Shown here piece by piece: positions 1 through 6,911 of a stretch of DNA of 10,009 nt. The notes beneath the pieces are model-generated. The model saw only the letters and a program-made list of their open reading frames with translations, did not search any database and had not been told where the DNA came from. Within the stretch, counting starts at the first letter, position 1. Each line of letters starts with the position of its first letter. This DNA is from Rickettsiales bacterium. GTDB taxonomy: Bacteria > Pseudomonadota > Alphaproteobacteria > TMED127. The stretch lies in NCBI GenBank assembly GCA_002690875.1, contig NZGH01000047.1, positions 1 to 10,009 on the forward strand, written 5' to 3'. Both the position numbers and the translations under genes were made by a program.

Positions 1-62
1 GACATTTTCTAATTATTTAAAACAATTTATTTATATATGTAATTTTTGATAATTTATTTTAA

Positions 63-68
63 TATACT
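63..68 (+). promoter_or_regulatory. Possible -10 box (TATACT) of the uracil-DNA glycosylase gene
   Basis: TATACT differs from the sigma-70 -10 consensus at one base and ends 11 bases before the ATG at 80, so any transcript would have a very short leader. There is no good -35 box: GTAATT at 39-44 is 18 bases upstream but weak, and TTGATA at 46-51 is only 11 bases away. AT-rich DNA makes such boxes common by chance, so this is tentative. Positions 1-62 hold nothing else I can support. Confidence 0.3.
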
Positions 69-79
69 GGCTAATTAAA

Positions 80-736
80 ATGAAAGAAATTAACAAAAAA
101 ATTACAAATTGCAAAAAATGTCCAAGGTTAGTCAATTTTAGAGAAAAAGTAGCTTTAGAAAAAAGAAAACAATATCAAAACGAAGTTTATTGGGGCAAAC
201 CTGTTCCTGGGTTTGGTGATGAAAACGCAGAAATTTTAATACTAGGGTTAGCTCCTGCAGCTCATGGCGGCAACAGAACAGGAAGATTATTCACCGGGGA
301 TAAATCTGCAGAGTTTTTATTTAAGTGTTTGTTTAAATCTAACTTAGCAAACCAGCCATCATCTGTATATATTGGAGATGGTTTGAAATTAAAAAATATA
401 TATATAACAGCTGCTCTAAAATGCGTGCCACCATTCGACAAACCAAATTCTAATGAACTTGAAAGTTGCTTTAATTTTTTAAAAAAAGAACTTGATTCGT
501 TACAAAATATTAAAACAATTTTAACACTTGGAAAAATAGCATTTGATGCATGCCTAAAGTTTTTTCAAATAAAGAAGTCGAAAGCAAAGTTTATTCATGG
601 TAAAGAATATATGACCGAGTCTAATAAAAAAATTGTAGCTTGCTACCACCCCAGCCCGAGAAATGTAAATACTAAAAGAATAAATGAGAGAGGGATGGTA
701 GACTTATTAACAAAAATTTACGATTTACATAGGTAA
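80..736 (+). CDS. Uracil-DNA glycosylase, family 5 (UdgB-like), Fe-S containing
   Basis: DNA repair enzyme expected to cut uracil, and in this family also hypoxanthine and related deaminated bases, from DNA at the start of base excision repair. The 218-residue protein has the four cysteines that bind the 4Fe-4S cluster (C11, C14, C115, C130). Motif A is GLAPAAHGGNRTG at about 56-68 and motif B is HPSPRNVNT at 190-198. The alanine in GLAPA, where families 1 and 4 carry a polar or acidic catalytic residue, and the HGGNRTG continuation point to family 5 rather than family 4. Length is normal for the family. The ATG is chosen because it leaves ten residues before the first cluster cysteine; no strong Shine-Dalgarno is seen. 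The gene converges on the HU gene with an 18-base gap. It looks intact. Family assignment is confident; substrate range is inferred. Confidence 0.9.
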   Translation: MKEINKKITNCKKCPRLVNFREKVALEKRKQYQNEVYWGKPVPGFGDENAEILILGLAPAAHGGNRTGRLFTGDKSAEFLFKCLFKSNLANQPSSVYIGDGLKLKNIYITAALKCVPPFDKPNSNELESCFNFLKKELDSLQNIKTILTLGKIAFDACLKFFQIKKSKAKFIHGKEYMTESNKKIVACYHPSPRNVNTKRINERGMVDLLTKIYDLHR

Positions 737-754
737 TTAAAATAAAGTTTTAAA

Positions 755-1027
755 CTAATTTAGGGATTCCTTAAGCGCTTTTCCTGCTCTAAATTTAGGA
801 ACATTCGCTGCCGGAATATTAATGGATTCACCTGTTTGAGGATTTCTTCCAGTTGTAGCCTTACGCTTAGAAACTAGAAAAGTACCAAAGCCCACTAAAC
901 GAACATCACCACCACTTTTCAATGTTGATGTGATTGACTCAAAAACAGAGTCTACAGCCTTCGCACTATCTGACTTACTCAAACCTGTGCTATCTGAAAC
1001 TTGATTAACTAGATCATTTTTATTCAC
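755..1027 (-). CDS. hupB: HU family DNA-binding protein
   Basis: Small nucleoid protein that bends and compacts DNA as a dimer. The 90 residues match the bacterial HU length exactly. The N-terminus MNKNDLV and the helical dimer half (1-45) are followed by the VGFGTF turn (45-50). The DNA-gripping arm contains GRNPQTGE (60-67), with the intercalating proline at P63, and the C-terminus is FRAGKALKESLN. The start is GTG at 1025-1027, chosen because it gives the conserved MNK start and sits 5 bases after a GGGGG ribosome binding site. The gene follows lon by 77 bases, as hupB follows lon in E. coli and many proteobacteria. That gap carries a good promoter, so HU can be made independently of lon. 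HU rather than IHF is supported by its length and the N- and C-terminal sequences; the symbol rests on sequence plus synteny. Confidence 0.96.
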   Translation of the reverse strand: MNKNDLVNQVSDSTGLSKSDSAKAVDSVFESITSTLKSGGDVRLVGFGTFLVSKRKATTGRNPQTGESINIPAANVPKFRAGKALKESLN

Positions 1028-1032
1028 CCTAA

Positions 1033-1037
1033 CCCCC
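1033..1037 (-). promoter_or_regulatory. Ribosome binding site of the HU gene
   Basis: The minus-strand sequence AAAGGGGGTT lies just before the GTG start, with 5 bases between the G run and the codon. It pairs with the anti-Shine-Dalgarno with one G-U wobble. It supports the GTG start and is stronger than the sites seen for most genes here, in keeping with HU being an abundant protein. Confidence 0.65.
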
Positions 1038-1068
1038 TTTGAAATAACGGACTATTAATAATTTTTCC

Positions 1069-1097
1069 ATAATATTAGGTATTTTGAACCTAGTCAA
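1069..1097 (-). promoter_or_regulatory. Sigma-70-like promoter for the HU gene, with overlapping inverted repeat
   Basis: On the minus strand, -35 TTGACT (1092-1097) and -10 TATTAT (1069-1074) are separated by exactly 17 bases; each box has one mismatch to consensus. Transcription would begin near 1062, giving a leader of about 35 bases before the GTG at 1027. A 5-base inverted repeat, TAGGT (1076-1080) and ACCTA (1088-1092) with a 7-base spacer, fills the space between the boxes and could be an operator. That part is speculative. Confidence 0.7.
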
Positions 1098-1104
1098 TTA
1101 TAAT

Positions 1105-3507
1105 TTAATGAGGCAGAGGAGATTTTTCCTCAGTGATTGTTTTACCAGGAATATCTATATTTTTCTTACCATTTTCTTTGTAAGGGTAAATTTTAGAAAT
1201 AAATGCCTTTTTAACTATTTCACTAGCATTCTCTACAAAGTGAATTTCAATGTTATCTAATATTTCCTTTTCTTCTATTTCAGATAAGTCTTTTTTATTT
1301 TCAACAGGAATTAAAACTTCTTTAATACCTCCTCTAACTGCTGCAAGAAGCTTTTCTTTCAAACCACCAATAGGTAGTACCCTTCCCCTTAAAGTAATTT
1401 CTCCAGTCATGGCAATATTGTTTTTTATTGCAACACCGGTAAAAGCAGAAACAATAGCAGTAAACATTGCGATTCCAGCAGAGGGTCCATCCTTAGGTGT
1501 TGCACCTTCAGGTACATGGACATGAATATCATTTTTTTCAAAAAGAACAGGTGGAATTCCATATTTCTTAGCATTAGAATGGACAAAACTTTGTGCCGCT
1601 TGAACAGATTCTTTCATAACGTCACCAAGTTTACCGGTGTAGTAAGCTTTACCTTTTCCTGGCATTATTACTGCCTCAACTTGAAGAAGCTCTCCACCGA
1701 CTTCTGTCCAAGCCAAGCCTGTGCAAACACCTGTTAAAGGTTTAGATTCAATTTCTCCAAATTTAAACTTTTTAACACCAAGATATGTTTCAATATTTCT
1801 AGCTGAAATCGATGATTTTTTTCTGTTTTTTGTAATTATAAGTTTTAATGCCTTTCGAAGAAGCTTTGAAATTTCTCTTTCAAGGTTTCTTACACCTGAC
1901 TCTCTGGTGTAATTTCTAATAATTGACTCAATTGCAGATGCTGCTATTTTGACTTCACTATTTTTGAGTCCATTTTCTTTGATTTGCTTTGGTAGAAGGT
2001 ATTTTTCTGCAATATTCAATTTCTCATTTTCAGTGTAACCAGAGATTCTTATAACCTCCATTCTGTCTATTAGCGGTTGGGGAATATTAAGTGTGTTAGC
2101 GGTAGTTACAAACATAACATTTGATAGATCATAATCTACTTCTAAATAGTGATCGTTAAAGTTTTTATTTTGTTCTGGATCAAGCACTTCAAGAAGAGCA
2201 GAGGCAGGGTCGCCTCTCCAATCCGATCCGATTTTATCAACCTCATCTAATAAAAATAGTGGGTTGGAGTATTTAGATTTTTTTAATGATTGAATAATTT
2301 TTCCAGGCATAGACCCTATGTATGTTCTTCTATGACCTCTTATTTCGGACTCATCTCTGATGCCACCGAGTGAAAACTTAATAAAAGGTCTATCTAACGC
2401 TTTTGCAATTGATTTTCCAAGAGATGTTTTTCCAACACCAGGTGGCCCTACCAAACATAAAATTGGTCCTTTTGGTTTTTTGACCCTCGTTTGCACAGCA
2501 AGATATTCAATAATTCTATCTTTTACCTTAGAAAGTCCAAAATGATCTTCATTAAGTACTTTTAATGCTTTGTTAAGGTTAATATTTGTTTCTAAGTTAT
2601 TATTCCATGGAATTGAAATAATCCAATCTAAATAGTTGCGAACAACTGTAGCCTCGGCTGACATTGGACCCATGTGTTTTAGTTTTTTAATTTCAGCTTT
2701 GACTTTGTCACGCGCTTCATCTGAGAAATTTATTTTTTTTAATTTTTGCTCAATTTCTGCAATCTCATCCTTTGGATCAGATGTTTCTCCCAATTCCTTT
2801 TGAATGGCTTTAATCTGTTCATTAAGGTAGTATTCTTTCTGAGTTTTGTCCATTTGACGTTTAACTCTGCTTCTTATTTTTTTTTCAACTTGAAGGACAC
2901 CAATTTCGTTATCCATAAATTCAATAACCTTTGATAATCTATTTTTTACAGATAAACATTCCAATAAATCTTGTTTTTCTGACAATCTAATACCTAGGTG
3001 CGCACTCATTGTGTCTGCTAATTTATTAAGATCTGATATTTGGTTAAGACTAACTAAAATCTCAGGTGGAACCTTCCTATTCAACTTAACATAATTTTCA
3101 AATTGATTTGTCGCTGTTCTCGATAGAGCATTCGTTTCTTTATCATTTTGATAACTTGGTGCTTCTAGTTTATCAAGATAAGCTTCAAAGAAGTCTGGGT
3201 TGTCGACATAGTGAGAAACCTTAGCTCGATCCAATCCTTCAACTAGAACTTTGACTGTTCCATCAGGTAGTTTTAATAATTGTAGTATATTAGCAACTGT
3301 TCCGAAATCGTATATATCTCCCCGTCCAGGTTCATCAATATTAGCATCTTTTTGCGCAACTAAGAAAATTTCTTTGTCATTTTTTTCAGCATATTCTAAT
3401 GCTTTAATTGATTTGATTCGTCCTACAAACAAAGGAACTATCATGTTAGGAAACACTACAATATCTCTTAGTGGTAGGATACAAAACGGATCTTTGTAAT
3501 CTGACAT
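1105..3507 (-). CDS. lon: ATP-dependent Lon protease (LonA type)
   Basis: Cytoplasmic AAA+ serine protease that degrades misfolded proteins and selected regulators as a hexamer. The 800 residues hold, in order, the N-terminal substrate-binding domain (about 8-205), a coiled-coil linker, the AAA+ module and the protease domain (about 590-780). Walker A is GPPGVGKT at 354-361 and Walker B is LFLLDE ending at D421-E422. The catalytic serine is S676 in PKDGPSAG and the catalytic lysine is K719 in GGLKEKLLAA; their 43-residue spacing equals that of E. coli Lon S679/K722. Length is slightly above E. coli (784) because of a polar C-terminal tail. The start lies 3 bases after the clpX stop and has no clear Shine-Dalgarno, which suggests translation coupled to clpX. 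The protein looks complete and active. No separate promoter was recognised. Confidence 0.98.
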   Translation of the reverse strand: MSDYKDPFCILPLRDIVVFPNMIVPLFVGRIKSIKALEYAEKNDKEIFLVAQKDANIDEPGRGDIYDFGTVANILQLLKLPDGTVKVLVEGLDRAKVSHYVDNPDFFEAYLDKLEAPSYQNDKETNALSRTATNQFENYVKLNRKVPPEILVSLNQISDLNKLADTMSAHLGIRLSEKQDLLECLSVKNRLSKVIEFMDNEIGVLQVEKKIRSRVKRQMDKTQKEYYLNEQIKAIQKELGETSDPKDEIAEIEQKLKKINFSDEARDKVKAEIKKLKHMGPMSAEATVVRNYLDWIISIPWNNNLETNINLNKALKVLNEDHFGLSKVKDRIIEYLAVQTRVKKPKGPILCLVGPPGVGKTSLGKSIAKALDRPFIKFSLGGIRDESEIRGHRRTYIGSMPGKIIQSLKKSKYSNPLFLLDEVDKIGSDWRGDPASALLEVLDPEQNKNFNDHYLEVDYDLSNVMFVTTANTLNIPQPLIDRMEVIRISGYTENEKLNIAEKYLLPKQIKENGLKNSEVKIAASAIESIIRNYTRESGVRNLEREISKLLRKALKLIITKNRKKSSISARNIETYLGVKKFKFGEIESKPLTGVCTGLAWTEVGGELLQVEAVIMPGKGKAYYTGKLGDVMKESVQAAQSFVHSNAKKYGIPPVLFEKNDIHVHVPEGATPKDGPSAGIAMFTAIVSAFTGVAIKNNIAMTGEITLRGRVLPIGGLKEKLLAAVRGGIKEVLIPVENKKDLSEIEEKEILDNIEIHFVENASEIVKKAFISKIYPYKENGKKNIDIPGKTITEEKSPLPH

Positions 3508-3510
3508 ATA

Positions 3511-4773
3511 TTAAGCTTTTTTGTTATAAACGCGGTTTGATTTATTATATATATAGAGAGGATCTTTGCTTTTTTCAACTACATCTGCATTTACAACTAT
3601 TTCATCAACCCCTTCAATACCTGGCAGGTTAAACATGGTGTCTAAGAGAATGTTTTCAAGAATGGTTCTTAAGCCTCTAGCCCCAGTATTTTTTTCAAGA
3701 GCTTTTAAAGCCACGGAATTTAAAGCATCATCAGTAAATTGAAGTTTAACATTTTCAAAACCGAATAATTTTTGATATTGTTTAACTAAAGCATTTTTTG
3801 GTTTAGTTAAGATTTCAATCAAAGCCTCCTTGTTGAGGTCTTCAAGTGTGGCAACAACAGGTAGTCTTCCAACAAATTCAGGAATAAGACCAAATTTAAG
3901 TAAATCCTCTGTTTCAATATTTTTTAAAATTGCTCCAATGTTCTTCGATGATTTATCTTTTACTTCTGCTTCAAAACCTATACTTGATTTATCTCCTCTT
4001 GTAGAAATGATTTTATCAATTCCAGCAAAAGCTCCACCACAAATAAACAAAATGTTTGTTGTGTCAATTTGCAAAAAATCCTGTTGTGGATGTTTTCTTC
4101 CACCTTGAGGAGGTACCGATGCAACTGTTCCTTCCATTATTTTTAGTAGTGCTTGTTGAACACCCTCTCCAGATACATCTCTTGTAATAGATGGATTATC
4201 AGATTTCCTACTAATTTTATCAACTTCATCAATATAAACAATACCCCTTTGAGCTCTTTCAACATTATAGTCAGCTGCTTGCAAAAGTTTTAAAATTATA
4301 TTTTCTACATCCTCCCCAACATAACCGGCCTCGGTTAAAGTAGTAGCATCAGCCATAGTGAATGGTACATCTATTATTCTTGCTAAAGTCTCAGCAATTA
4401 ATGTTTTTCCTGAACCTGTTGGTCCAACTAAAAGAACATTAGATTTGGAAAGTTCTACATCACTATTACCAGATAGGTGATCAATCCTTTTGTAGTGGTT
4501 ATGAACAGCAACTGACAATATTTTTTTTGCGTCATCTTGACCAATTACATAATCATTAAGTGATCTGTAAAGCTCTTTCGGTGTTTCAACATTAGAAGTC
4601 TTTGTTGAACCAATTACCTTATTTTCTTCTTTAATTATGTCCATACATAATTCTACGCATTCATCACATATGAAGACAGTGGGACCTGCAATTAACTTTC
4701 GAACTTCATGCTGACTTTTCCCGCAGAAGCTACAAAAAAGTGTGCTTTTATTGTTATTTTTAGAATCGACCAT
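3511..4773 (-). CDS. clpX: ClpX, ATP-dependent unfoldase subunit of ClpXP
   Basis: AAA+ hexameric unfoldase that recognises tagged or native substrates and threads them into ClpP. The 420-residue protein begins with the dimerising zinc finger (C14, C17, C36, C39), which binds adaptors and substrates. Walker A is GPTGSGKT at 117-124, Walker B is [10 protein letters not shown], and the translocating pore loop is GYVG at 150-153. The GGRKH pore-loop sequence is present, as is the ClpP-docking loop IGF at 265-267, so it should work with the ClpP encoded just upstream. Arginine-finger and sensor regions (VGRLPV, GARGLR) are in place. It lies 61 bases after clpP, a gap holding a possible promoter and an A/T hairpin, and 3 bases before lon. 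The start has no visible Shine-Dalgarno. Length is near the E. coli 424. Confidence 0.98.
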   Translation of the reverse strand: MVDSKNNNKSTLFCSFCGKSQHEVRKLIAGPTVFICDECVELCMDIIKEENKVIGSTKTSNVETPKELYRSLNDYVIGQDDAKKILSVAVHNHYKRIDHLSGNSDVELSKSNVLLVGPTGSGKTLIAETLARIIDVPFTMADATTLTEAGYVGEDVENIILKLLQAADYNVERAQRGIVYIDEVDKISRKSDNPSITRDVSGEGVQQALLKIMEGTVASVPPQGGRKHPQQDFLQIDTTNILFICGGAFAGIDKIISTRGDKSSIGFEAEVKDKSSKNIGAILKNIETEDLLKFGLIPEFVGRLPVVATLEDLNKEALIEILTKPKNALVKQYQKLFGFENVKLQFTDDALNSVALKALEKNTGARGLRTILENILLDTMFNLPGIEGVDEIVVNADVVEKSKDPLYIYNKSNRVYNKKA

Positions 4774-4776
4774 AAG

Positions 4777-4794
4777 ATATTATAAAAATAATAT
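4777..4794 (-). promoter_or_regulatory. A/T-only stem-loop immediately upstream of the clpX start
   Basis: A perfect 7-base inverted repeat, ATATTAT (4777-4783) and ATAATAT (4788-4794), flanks a 4-base loop and ends 3 bases before the clpX ATG, where a ribosome binding site would normally be. In RNA it would be a weak hairpin able to change access to the start codon. It lacks G/C pairs and a clean U tract beyond it, so it is not a convincing terminator. In DNA this AT-rich, chance palindromes are possible. Confidence 0.35.
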
Positions 4795-4797
4795 TTA

Positions 4798-4825
4798 ATT
4801 CTATCTACTGCAACCTTTATTCCAA
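4798..4825 (-). promoter_or_regulatory. Possible internal promoter for clpX-lon
   Basis: Minus-strand TTGGAA (4820-4825) and TAGAAT (4798-4803) are 16 bases apart, with two and one mismatches to the sigma-70 boxes. Transcription would begin near 4791 and give clpX a leader of under 20 bases. It lies in the only sizeable gap of the tig-clpP-clpX-lon run, which favours it, but the match is moderate. Confidence 0.3.
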
Positions 4826-4834
4826 ACCAAAAAA

Positions 4835-5449
4835 TTATTTTTTTTTAATATTTTTCTCAAAGTCGGGTCTCTCTGATACGACTTTGTCAACTATTCCTGT
4901 TTTTTTTGCTTCATCTGCGCTCATGAAATAGTCTCTTTCCATCATTTTTTCGATAATGCTTAAAGACTGACCAGTATGTTTTTCATAAATTATATTTAAC
5001 TTCTTTTTTAAGTTAATTATTTCTTTAGCATGAATTTCAATGTCAGTAGCTTGGCCCTGAACCCCTCCCGAGGGTTGGTGAGTCATTATTCGTGAATGTG
5101 GTAAGCAGTATCTTTTTCCTCTGGTTCCCGACGCTAAAAGCAAAGAACCCATGCTTGCTGCCTGTCCAACGCAAACTGTTGAAACATCAGGTCTTATGTA
5201 TTGTATTGTGTCATAAATTGCAAGCCCAGACGATACTACTCCGCCAGGGGAATTAATATATAAAAAAATATCTTTCTTAGGGTCTTCAGATTCTAGAAAT
5301 AAGAATTGAGCACATATGACACTGGAAACAGCGTCATTAACTTCTCCTGTTAAAAAAATAATTCTTTCTTTAAGCAACCTTGAAAAAATGTCGTAAGATC
5401 TCTCTCCTCTATTGGTTTGCTCAACAACAACCGGTATCAAGGAACTCAT
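4835..5449 (-). CDS. clpP: ClpP, ATP-dependent Clp protease proteolytic subunit
   Basis: Serine peptidase that forms the double-ring barrel of ClpXP. The catalytic triad is intact: S99 in GQAASMGS, H124 in MTHQP and D173 in ERDYF, with the same 25 and 49 spacings as E. coli S111/H136/D185. The oxyanion and substrate strand INSPGG is at about 65-70. The protein has 204 residues. Compared with E. coli, the N-terminus starts almost at the mature end: [11 protein letters not shown] aligns with mature ALVPMVIEQ, so only two or three residues could be removed as propeptide. The ATG overlaps the tig stop (ATGA, 5446-5449), and a strong AAGGAG site lies 8 bases upstream inside the end of tig. Both support this start and joint translation. 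The tail is lysine-rich (KKNIKKK type). Confidence 0.98.
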   Translation of the reverse strand: MSSLIPVVVEQTNRGERSYDIFSRLLKERIIFLTGEVNDAVSSVICAQFLFLESEDPKKDIFLYINSPGGVVSSGLAIYDTIQYIRPDVSTVCVGQAASMGSLLLASGTRGKRYCLPHSRIMTHQPSGGVQGQATDIEIHAKEIINLKKKLNIIYEKHTGQSLSIIEKMMERDYFMSADEAKKTGIVDKVVSERPDFEKNIKKK

Positions 5450-6765
5450 TTATCTTTCTCCTTTTTTTTTATCATTGATTTTTCTGTTTTCAAAAACTCT
5501 GAGTCAAATAACTGATCCATCGTACACTTTTTTTCAATTTTTTTACAACTATTTACAATAAAATTCATAACTTTTTCTTCTAAAGCAATTCCTCTAAGAT
5601 TACTCATCATCTGGGGGTTGCTTTTGTAAAACTCTACTACTTCTTTTTCCTTTCCTGGATATTTCTGAGCCTCTTCAACAACAGCTTTAGTTAAATCAGA
5701 ATCTTCAACGTTAATTTTATTGTCGTCTGATATTGAGCTTATTATTATTCCTAATTTAACTCTTCTTTTTGCAATTTCAGAAACATCTTTCTCATTTTTT
5801 TTTTCTTGAGACTGAGATTTTAAAAAATTAATTTCTTGTTCTAACATCTTGGAAGGCATTTCAAAATTATTTTTTAACAAAATCTCTGTTGCTTCTCTTC
5901 TCATTTTGAGATTTGACAAGGTTTTAAAGTCTTTTTGTATTTTTTCGTTTACTTTATCTTTGAGGACGTCTAAGTTTTCCTCTCCAAGCTCTTTGGCAAG
6001 TTGATTGTCAATAGGTACATTTTTTACTCTCTCTTGAATGTCTTTTATTTTCAAGTGAAAATTTGCCTTTTTTCCGGCAATATTTGTTTCTCTATAATCT
6101 GAAGGAAAGGTTACTGTTATACTTTTCTCTTCATTTATATTAAGTCCAACCATTTGTTCCTCATAACCTGGTATATATTTATTAGAACCTAGGACAACAG
6201 TTTCATCTTTTCCTGTGTTTTTATCAAAAGTTTTTCCGTCAATCTTACCCTCATAATCAAATAAAATTAGATCTCCATTCTTTGCAGCTCTTTTATTTTT
6301 TATGGGTAAAAATCGCTCGTGATTTTTTGCAATATCATCTAATGTATTTTGAATATCAGCATCACTGACTTGTAATATAGACTTTTCAATTTTAATCTCA
6401 CTTAAATCAATTTTTTTGATATCAGGCATTTTTTGTATTAATACATTTAAAGATAAATCTTTTCCTTCCTCATAACTTTTAACATTAACGGTTGGCTGAA
6501 CTGATGGTCTTATTTTTTTCTCTAAAAGAACTTCCCTTAAATTATCATTAATCAAATTATCTAATATTTCAGACATAACAGATTTTGAATATCTTTTTTT
6601 TATGATAGCTATGGGAACTTTTCCAGGTCTAAAGCCTGGAACCTTAATATTTTGTGATAGTTCCTGGTACTTTTTATTTAATATTACATTAATCTTATCT
6701 GCAGGAATAGTCATATTCCATTCAATATCTAAACCTTTATTTTTGATTTCTTCGATTTTAGTCAT
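5446..6765 (-). CDS. tig: Trigger factor, ribosome-bound chaperone and peptidyl-prolyl isomerase
   Basis: First chaperone to meet nascent chains; it docks near the ribosomal exit tunnel. The 439 residues show the usual three parts. The N-terminal ribosome-binding domain carries the signature GFRPGKVP at 44-51, equivalent to the GFRxGK loop of E. coli. A FKBP-type isomerase domain lies at about 155-250 ([11 protein letters not shown] begins near 164). The long helical C-terminal chaperone domain ends in a very lysine-rich tail. Length compares with 432 in E. coli. The ATG at 6763-6765 is only 24 bases from the 3' end of tRNA-Leu, with no terminator and only a weak TGGA as ribosome site. The mRNA 5' end may therefore be made by tRNA processing. 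The gene overlaps clpP by 4 bases, the classic tig-clpP-clpX-lon order. Confidence 0.97.
   Translation of the reverse strand: MTKIEEIKNKGLDIEWNMTIPADKINVILNKKYQELSQNIKVPGFRPGKVPIAIIKKRYSKSVMSEILDNLINDNLREVLLEKKIRPSVQPTVNVKSYEEGKDLSLNVLIQKMPDIKKIDLSEIKIEKSILQVSDADIQNTLDDIAKNHERFLPIKNKRAAKNGDLILFDYEGKIDGKTFDKNTGKDETVVLGSNKYIPGYEEQMVGLNINEEKSITVTFPSDYRETNIAGKKANFHLKIKDIQERVKNVPIDNQLAKELGEENLDVLKDKVNEKIQKDFKTLSNLKMRREATEILLKNNFEMPSKMLEQEINFLKSQSQEKKNEKDVSEIAKRRVKLGIIISSISDDNKINVEDSDLTKAVVEEAQKYPGKEKEVVEFYKSNPQMMSNLRGIALEEKVMNFIVNSCKKIEKKCTMDQLFDSEFLKTEKSMIKKKEKDK
5458..5463 (-). promoter_or_regulatory. Ribosome binding site of clpP
   Basis: Minus-strand AAGGAG ends 8 bases before the clpP ATG and lies within the last codons of tig. 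It is the clearest Shine-Dalgarno in the window and decides the short, nearly propeptide-free ClpP start. It would let clpP be translated at a high rate even though its start overlaps the tig stop. Confidence 0.8.
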
Positions 6766-6789
6766 AATTTTTTAATCCATTTCTGCAGA

Positions 6790-6874
6790 TGGTACGGGCG
6801 GAGGGACTTGAACCCACACGACAAAAGTCACTAGAACCTAAATCTAGCGCGTCTACCAATTCCGCCACGCCCGC
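6790..6874 (-). tRNA. tRNA-Leu (anticodon UAG), CCA encoded
   Basis: Reads CUN leucine codons. The 85-base gene folds as a class II tRNA. Its parts are acceptor GCGGGCG, D arm with GCG/CGC and GGTAGA, anticodon stem CTAGA/TCTAG around loop TTTAGGT with anticodon TAG at 6838-6840, a long variable arm (GAC TTTT GTC), T loop TTCAAGT, discriminator A and an encoded CCA (6790-6792). Two imperfections are visible: the first acceptor pair is G1-U72, and the second T-stem pair is U-U (GTGGG against CCCTC). Other conserved positions are normal, so I take it as functional. It sits between nnr and tig on the same strand, 37 bases after nnr and 24 bases before the tig start. Co-transcription with tig followed by processing is likely; an upstream A/T run contains several possible -10 boxes but no clear promoter. 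Confidence 0.95.
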
Positions 6875-6911
6875 TAAATAAAATATAAAAAACAACATTA
6901 TTATCTTTAAA

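Noticed and set aside
3..5. Possible divergent gene starting with ATG on the minus strand and running off the left edge
   Set aside because: Only the start codon and part of one more codon would be visible, with no clear ribosome binding site.
737..753. TTAAAA/TTTTAA inverted repeat between the glycosylase and HU stops, as a bidirectional terminator
   Set aside because: Six A/T-only pairs with no GC core and no U tract directly after it; too weak to call in this base composition.
1250..4108. Several plus-strand open frames of 60-92 codons opposite lon and clpX
   Set aside because: They are antisense to genes with complete catalytic motifs, have no start signals and show no recognisable domains.
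6875..6911. A separate promoter for tRNA-Leu in the nnr-tRNA gap
   Set aside because: TATATT lies before the tRNA but the nearest TTGATT is 22 bases away, too far; other combinations are no better than chance.
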